Source: UBA1822 sp963634795 (GTDB lineage: Bacteria > Bacillota > Negativicutes > Veillonellales > Dialisteraceae). Taken from it: a stretch of DNA of 9,415 bases. A model generated the notes under the pieces. That model made no database searches. It was not told the DNA's origin and worked only from the letters and a program-made list of their open reading frames with translations. Location of the stretch: assembly GCA_963634795.1 (NCBI GenBank), contig CAVHDO010000059.1, positions 1 through 9,415 of the forward strand, in the 5' to 3' direction. Of the stretch, positions 5,390 through 9,415 are shown piece after piece. A program made the translations under genes and the position numbers. Numbering within the stretch: position 1 is the stretch's first letter; each line of letters starts with the position of its first letter.

Positions 5390-7137
5390 TATGCCTCCTC
5401 GTCCCGTCGCTGCGACATCGTGTAAAGTTCGTGATAGAGGCCGCCCTTGGCCATGAGTTCGTCATGCGTGCCGCGCTCGGCAATGACGCCGCCGTGAATC
5501 ACCAGAATCACATCGGCCGTGCGAATGGTGGAGAGGCGATGCGCGATGACAAAAGACGTGCGGCCGACCATGAGTTTATCCAGCGCGTCCTGCACGATTT
5601 TTTCGCTTTCCGTGTCGAGCGCCGACGTCGCTTCGTCCAAAATCAAAATGGACGGATTTTTGAGAAGCGCGCGCGCGATGGCGATGCGTTGCCGCTGCCC
5701 GCCCGACAGCATGAGCCCGCGGTCACCCACCTTCGTTTCGATGCCGTCCGGCAATTCGCGAATGAAACTTTCCGCATTGGCGGCCCGCACCGCTTCCCAA
5801 ATTTCTTCCTCCGTCGCATCGAGGCGGCCGTAGAGGATATTGTTTTTGATGGTCGTATTGAAAAGAAGCGTGTCCTGCGGCACCATGCCAATGGCTTCAC
5901 GCAAAGAACCGATAGTCACGTCGCGAATGTCGACGCCGTCAATCAGCACTTCGCCGCCCGTCACGTCATAGAAACGAGGCAAAATATTCGCAATGGTCGT
6001 CTTCCCCGCGCCCGACGGCCCGACGATGGCGACCGTTTCCCCCGGAAGCGCTGTGAAATTCACATCCGTCAGCACCGGATGCCCCGCCTCGTACGAAAAA
6101 GCCACGTGCCGAAATTCCACGCGTCCCTCCGTCACCGAAAGCGGCTTGGCGTCCGGCTTTTCCGCGACTTCCGGCTCCGTATCCAAAATGGCGAAAATGC
6201 GATCCGCCGCCGCCATGGATTTCTGAATATTTCCGAAAGATTCCGCCACGCGCCGCGTCGGATTCGCCAAATTGATGGCGTAAATCAGAAACGCGATCAG
6301 CTCGCCCGACGTCATGACGCCGTCAATGACCGACATCCCGCCGTACCAAATGATGGCCACGACCGCGAGCGCCGCGAAAAATTCCACAAAGGGCGTCAGC
6401 TGGCTCGATTGCTGAATCGTTTTCACATTCGCTTTGAAATTCGATTCATTCACCTGCCGAAAGCGGTCGATTTCAAAACCGCAACGATTGAAACTGCGGA
6501 CAATGCGCACACCCATGATGCTCTCCTGCAGCATGGACGTCACATCCGCCAATTTCTCCTGCACAATCCCGCCGGACGAATGCAATTTCTTTCCGAAAAA
6601 TTTGATGATATAGGAAACAATCGGCACAATCACGAGACAGAGCGCCGTCAGTTTCCATTGCAAATACACCATGGAGATAAAAGAGCCGACGAAAATGGCC
6701 GATTCCTGCACGAGCATGATGAAATTATCGACAATCGCCGCCTGCAGCGCCTGGATGTCGTTCGTGAGATTGCTCATAATCTCCCCGGTGCGACGACGGT
6801 CATAGTAAGAAATCGAAAGTTTCTGCAAATGCGCAAAGAGCCGCGCCCGCAAATCCGTGATCACGCGCTGGCCGATGTAGCCCATGAGATACCGATGGCC
6901 GAAGGTCGTCACGCCGCGAATGGCAAAAATCACGAGAATCGCGACGATGATCGCGTACAGCATCTCCACATTTTTATCCGTCAGCACCTGATCGACCATG
7001 TCCTTGATGATCCATGGCACAATCAGATTCGACCCGGACACAAAGAGCATACAAATGACGGACAGCAAGAGACGTTTCCAATACGGCCACAGGTACGACA
7101 AAAGCCGGCGATACCCGCTTTTCAACATCGGTTTCAT
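5389..7137 (-). CDS. msbA: Lipid A export ABC transporter, MsbA type
   Basis: A half-transporter of 582 residues that would dimerise in the inner membrane and use ATP to flip core-lipid A to the periplasmic leaflet. The transmembrane domain covers about 15-310, with several hydrophobic helices (e.g. 23-42, 61-79, 136-178, 250-292) and the YYDRRRTGEI coupling region (111-120). The nucleotide-binding domain has the A-loop Tyr349, Walker A GPSGAGKT (373-380), Q-loop Q421, signature LSGGQ (477-481), Walker B ILILDEAT (497-504) and the switch His533. Sequence alone does not separate MsbA from other exporters of its class, but the position between lpxB and waaA does so strongly. The ATG overlaps the lpxB stop (ATGA), with GGGAGG six nt upstream. 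Confidence 0.93.
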   Translation of the reverse strand: MKPMLKSGYRRLLSYLWPYWKRLLLSVICMLFVSGSNLIVPWIIKDMVDQVLTDKNVEMLYAIIVAILVIFAIRGVTTFGHRYLMGYIGQRVITDLRARLFAHLQKLSISYYDRRRTGEIMSNLTNDIQALQAAIVDNFIMLVQESAIFVGSFISMVYLQWKLTALCLVIVPIVSYIIKFFGKKLHSSGGIVQEKLADVTSMLQESIMGVRIVRSFNRCGFEIDRFRQVNESNFKANVKTIQQSSQLTPFVEFFAALAVVAIIWYGGMSVIDGVMTSGELIAFLIYAINLANPTRRVAESFGNIQKSMAAADRIFAILDTEPEVAEKPDAKPLSVTEGRVEFRHVAFSYEAGHPVLTDVNFTALPGETVAIVGPSGAGKTTIANILPRFYDVTGGEVLIDGVDIRDVTIGSLREAIGMVPQDTLLFNTTIKNNILYGRLDATEEEIWEAVRAANAESFIRELPDGIETKVGDRGLMLSGGQRQRIAIARALLKNPSILILDEATSALDTESEKIVQDALDKLMVGRTSFVIAHRLSTIRTADVILVIHGGVIAERGTHDELMAKGGLYHELYTMSQRRDEEA

Positions 7138-8264
7138 ACGCCGCCTCCCGTCTTCAAAATGAGCTCCGCCACCCGACGCACGGCGCCGCCTTCGCCAAGC
7201 GCCCGCCGCACCGCCGAAAGCGCCGCGATATTTTCCTGCCGCCGCGCCTCATCCGTAAGCCACGGCAGCAGCACGCCCGCGATCCCCTCAGCCGTCACTG
7301 CATCTTGCAAAAGCTCCGGCGTCACCTCGCGGTCCAGCAATAAATTCGGTAGCCCCGCATACTTCACGTGCACCAAACGCTTCGCCAAGAACCACGTGAA
7401 AGGCGCGAGCCGATACGTCAGCACCGTCGGCAAATCCATCAGCGCCGTCTCCAAAGTCGCCGTGCCCGAAGACGCCATACACACATCGCAAATCTGCATC
7501 AAATCGTACGTACGCCCCTCCGTCACGTGCACCGAAAGCCCCGCCGCCTGTAAATACGTCGCCAAAAATTCTTCGGAAATCGTTTCCGCGCGAGGCAGGA
7601 AATATTCCGCCGGGATCGCGCCCGAAATGATTTTCGCCGCCGAAAGCATCGTCGGAAGAAGCCCTGCAACCTCATTTTTCCGGCTCCCCGGCATAATCAA
7701 AATCTTTTTCTTTTCCGCGTCCGCACCGAAGAAATCCATCGCCTCTTCGCGCGACATCGACGGTTTCACCACATCCGCCAAAGGATGCCCGACGAAAGTC
7801 ACGCGCGCTCCCGCCTTTCGATACGCCTCCGCTTCAAAAGGAAATATCGAGGCGACCTCCGTCACGTCCCGCGCGATCGCTTTCCCGCGACTTTGGTTCC
7901 ACGCCCAAATCGTCGGTGCGATGTAATACACGACCGGGATGCCCATCTCTTTGGCCATGTGCGCGATTCGCATATTGAAACCGGGATAATCCACGCACAC
8001 CAAGACATCCGGTTTCTCCCGCTCCATCGCTTCCCGAAGCAATTGACGCAGACGGAAAAAGAGCGGCAAATGTTTCACGACCTCGACCACGCCAATGATG
8101 CCCAGGTCCTTGATGTCGTACAAAATCCGGACACCCGCGCGCGCCATTCCCGCGCCGCCCATGCCCAACATTTCAATGTCGGGCGAAATCCGCGCTAATT
8201 CGGCCGCCACCGCCGCCGCGTGCAAATCCCCGGACGCCTCACCGACGGAAAACATCACCTTCAT
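7134..8264 (-). CDS. lpxB: Lipid-A-disaccharide synthase
   Basis: A peripheral membrane GT-B glycosyltransferase (family GT19) that joins UDP-2,3-diacylglucosamine and lipid X into the beta-1,6-linked disaccharide 1-phosphate, releasing UDP. It is 376 residues long, as usual. Motifs: GEASGDLHA (8-16), VDYPGFN (91-97, containing the likely catalytic Asp92), APTIWAWNQSRGK (116-128), PFE (142-144), VGHPL (158-162), MPGSRKNEV (191-199), SSGTATLE (265-272) and GLPNLL (304-309). The SSGTATLE and PGSR segments form the UDP-binding side. I chose the ATG at 8264 because the protein then starts MKVMFSVGEASGD as in the family, and the ATG overlaps the lpxI stop (ATGA), which suggests translational coupling. 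The frame stays open further upstream, but that part lies inside lpxI and matches nothing. Confidence 0.96.
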   Translation of the reverse strand: MKVMFSVGEASGDLHAAAVAAELARISPDIEMLGMGGAGMARAGVRILYDIKDLGIIGVVEVVKHLPLFFRLRQLLREAMEREKPDVLVCVDYPGFNMRIAHMAKEMGIPVVYYIAPTIWAWNQSRGKAIARDVTEVASIFPFEAEAYRKAGARVTFVGHPLADVVKPSMSREEAMDFFGADAEKKKILIMPGSRKNEVAGLLPTMLSAAKIISGAIPAEYFLPRAETISEEFLATYLQAAGLSVHVTEGRTYDLMQICDVCMASSGTATLETALMDLPTVLTYRLAPFTWFLAKRLVHVKYAGLPNLLLDREVTPELLQDAVTAEGIAGVLLPWLTDEARRQENIAALSAVRRALGEGGAVRRVAELILKTGGGV

Positions 8265-9085
8265 GCAGTTTCCCCCTCCGTCGCCAAGATCACGATGCCC
8301 CGGCGATCCGCCTCGCGCACCACGTCCTCCATCTCCGTGAAAAACGTCCGATGCGCTTCGATCGCCAGCACCCGGCAGCCGCTCTCGATCATCGATTGCA
8401 ACGTCCTCATCCCGACCGTCGGCATATCGAAACGCGTATCCTGTCCCGGTTTCGCCGTCTTCACCACCACGGCCTCCCCGCGCGCCAATTTCCCGCCGCG
8501 CAGAATGCACGCATCCGTCCCCTCAATTGCCTCCAGCGCCATCACCGCCAGATGTTTCACCACGACCGTCTGTCCCGCATCGATCGCGCCCAGCGCTTTC
8601 GCCATCCGGAAACCGAAAGAAATATCCGCGAGCTCCGCCTCCGTCGGTTTCCGTTTCGTGAAAACCTGCGGCCCCGGCATCAAAGGCTTCAAATATTTCG
8701 TCTGATCGAGGACCGTGATTCCGTCCTTTTCCAGCTCCTCCACAATCGCCAGCGTGATCGTATCGTCCTTCCAATCCGCCTTCCGCAGCCGATTCAAGAG
8801 ACGAATCGCACGCAAATCCGGCACCTGCGCCCCCTTGAAAAGCCACTCCTTCGTGACCTTCCCGAGCATCGTCACCTCGCGCACCCCTTCGGCGAGCAGC
8901 GTCTTGATGATCGTATCCGGCTTGAAACAGCTGATTTCAAAATATTTGTCGGCCATCTCCGAAAGCCGCGCATCGACGCCCGGCACCACTGCGACGACCA
9001 CCACCTCGGCTCCCGAAAGCTTCGCCGCCCGAAGAAACTCCGCCGGCAACGCCCCGACCCCGGCCAAAAGCCCCACACGCTCCAT
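8261..9085 (-). CDS. lpxI: UDP-2,3-diacylglucosamine diphosphatase, LpxI family
   Basis: Hydrolyses UDP-2,3-diacylglucosamine to lipid X and UMP. It is the functional substitute for LpxH, known from Caulobacter, and is unrelated in fold. At 274 residues it fits the two-domain LpxI (DUF1009) family. The N-terminal domain starts MERVGLLAGVGALPAEF. The C-terminal domain shows FGFRMAKALGAIDAGQTVVV (157-176), EAIEGTDACILRGG (185-198) and AKPGQDTRFDMPTVG (211-225). Asp220 in RFDMP is a candidate for the essential Asp reported near 225 in Caulobacter LpxI; this equivalence is inferred. I chose the ATG at 9085 because GAGGGG lies 7 nt upstream and the protein begins at the family N-terminus. In-frame ATGs at 9109 and 9163 lack good ribosome binding sites. 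It is the first gene of the operon as seen here, with no lpxA directly before it. Confidence 0.94.
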   Translation of the reverse strand: MERVGLLAGVGALPAEFLRAAKLSGAEVVVVAVVPGVDARLSEMADKYFEISCFKPDTIIKTLLAEGVREVTMLGKVTKEWLFKGAQVPDLRAIRLLNRLRKADWKDDTITLAIVEELEKDGITVLDQTKYLKPLMPGPQVFTKRKPTEAELADISFGFRMAKALGAIDAGQTVVVKHLAVMALEAIEGTDACILRGGKLARGEAVVVKTAKPGQDTRFDMPTVGMRTLQSMIESGCRVLAIEAHRTFFTEMEDVVREADRRGIVILATEGETA

Positions 9086-9151
9086 ATCCGACCCCTCATC
9101 TATCGTCATTTCGATCGTTTCCCGCCACACAGGAAACCGAATTTCATAAAA

Positions 9152-9202
9152 ATTATATTTCATTGTATTTTATCATAAAAAGGCGCGATATGAGAAATAC
9201 AA
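9152..9202 (-). promoter_or_regulatory. Possible proximal lpxI promoter
   Basis: On the minus strand TTGTAT (9197-9202) and TATGAT (9172-9177) are separated by 19 bp, longer than ideal. A perfect TATAAT lies at 9152-9157 but has no good -35 at 17 bp. Either box set would give a leader shorter than 90 nt. The AT-rich context makes chance matches likely. Confidence 0.3.
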
Positions 9203-9230
9203 GACGAAACTTTTTTCACGGTCTTGTAGG

Positions 9231-9250
9231 TGTTACAATAATATGTTACA
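9231..9250. promoter_or_regulatory. TGTTACA direct repeats, possible operator
   Basis: TGTTACA occurs at 9231-9237 and again at 9244-9250, a 13-bp period. The pair lies at the expected start point of the distal promoter candidate. Binding by a regulator is a guess from position only. Confidence 0.3.
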
Positions 9251-9254
9251 AAAA

Positions 9255-9283
9255 ATCATAAAAAAAATAGCGAACAAGAACAA
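9255..9283 (-). promoter_or_regulatory. Possible distal lpxI promoter
   Basis: On the minus strand TTGTTC (9278-9283) and TATGAT (9255-9260) are spaced by exactly 17 bp. A start near 9248 would give a leader of about 160 nt that includes the TACAAGAC/GTCTTGTA stem-loop. The upstream edge of the -35 box touches the palindrome at 9283-9297, as expected for a regulated sigma-70-type promoter. Confidence 0.4.
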
Positions 9284-9297
9284 ACTGTATTACAGTT
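9283..9297. promoter_or_regulatory. 15-bp perfect palindrome, possible operator
   Basis: AACTGTA and TACAGTT form perfect 7-bp arms around a single central T. The palindrome abuts the -35 element of the distal promoter candidate. Its size and symmetry suit a dimeric repressor or activator site, but I do not recognise a known regulon consensus. Confidence 0.4.
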
Positions 9298-9299
9298 AA

Positions 9300-9412
9300 G
9301 TCGTAAACCCAAAAACAGAAAGGCAGGTGTCTTCATTTACCATGAATAAGATAACACAAACATAGAAGAAACACACATACCGGCATTGTTCGATTTTGGG
9401 TTAAATTACGAC
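9300..9412. repeat. Inverted repeat at the window edge
   Basis: The left arm GTCGTAAACCCAAAA (9300-9314) is complementary to TTTTGGGT (9394-9401) plus TTACGAC (9406-9412), interrupted in the right arm by TAAA (9402-9405). The arms enclose 79 bp without a supportable gene. It could be the ends of a small non-autonomous mobile element, or a long-range stem-loop. Confidence 0.4.
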
Positions 9413-9415
9413 AAA

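Larger units (their letters stand above)
9086..9415. other. AT-rich leader upstream of lpxI
   Basis: These 330 bp are clearly richer in A and T than the genes and hold no supportable coding sequence. They contain the lpxI ribosome binding site, two candidate minus-strand promoters, a 15-bp palindrome, TGTTACA direct repeats, a stem-loop (TACAAGAC 9198-9205 with GTCTTGTA 9221-9228), and an inverted repeat reaching the window edge. None of the heptad or three-base-loop hairpin units of the other gaps was seen here. Confidence 0.7.

Noticed and set aside
5431..7926. 831-codon open frame on the plus strand opposite msbA and lpxB
   Set aside because: It is rich in Arg, His and Asp without domain structure and crosses two well-identified genes. 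It reflects the codon bias of the opposite strand.
9086..9163. N-terminal extension of LpxI from the ATG at 9163 or 9109
   Set aside because: No Shine-Dalgarno before these ATGs, while GAGGGG precedes 9085 at good spacing and family similarity begins there.
9342..9365. Short plus-strand frame MNKITQT
   Set aside because: Stops after seven codons and the nearest AGG-rich sequence is too far upstream.
9333..9386. 17-codon hydrophobic peptide on the minus strand (MPVCVFLL...)
   Set aside because: No ribosome binding site, very short, and inside an inverted repeat; chance is sufficient.

Overview
The window carries seven genes for making and exporting Kdo2-lipid A, all on the minus strand. In transcription order (right to left) they are lpxI, lpxB, msbA, waaA, lpxK, kdsB and kdsA. 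Every enzyme is identified from complete, collinear family motifs and normal length. Strong Gram-positive-style Shine-Dalgarno sequences, the use of LpxI for UDP-2,3-diacylglucosamine hydrolysis, and this gene order point to a Negativicutes-type diderm Firmicute (Selenomonas/Veillonella/Megasphaera relatives). That placement is inference: no 16S or ribosomal gene is present.

Layout from the 5' end of the given strand. Positions 1-1022 hold no convincing gene; the stretch is built almost wholly from repeats. kdsA (1023-1850) and kdsB (1847-2581) overlap by 4 bp. Positions 2582-2979 form a second repeat-filled gap whose pieces recur in 1-1022. lpxK (2980-4068), waaA (4058-5389), msbA (5389-7137), lpxB (7134-8264) and lpxI (8261-9085) follow as one unbroken overlapping series, with overlaps of 11, 1, 4 and 4 bp. 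Positions 9086-9415 are an AT-rich leader with candidate promoters, a 15-bp perfect palindrome, TGTTACA direct repeats and a larger inverted repeat at the window edge.

How the genes work together: LpxI makes lipid X from UDP-2,3-diacylglucosamine. LpxB joins lipid X to another UDP-diacylglucosamine, giving the disaccharide. LpxK adds the 4'-phosphate to form lipid IVA. KdsA makes Kdo-8-phosphate, KdsB activates Kdo as CMP-Kdo, and WaaA transfers Kdo to lipid IVA. MsbA flips the product across the inner membrane. lpxA, lpxC, lpxD, kdsD and kdsC are not in this window.

The most unusual content is the non-coding DNA. It is a modular repeat system with two ingredients. One is short degenerate 7-bp tandem arrays in at least five sequence families, often preceded by a conserved cap-like motif. 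The other is at least fifteen very small perfect hairpins, all with exactly three-base loops (TTC/GAA, TCC or GCA), separated by short AT-rich spacers. The same order of parts recurs in several copies and in both orientations. One heptad array runs into lpxK and encodes its last residues and stop codon.
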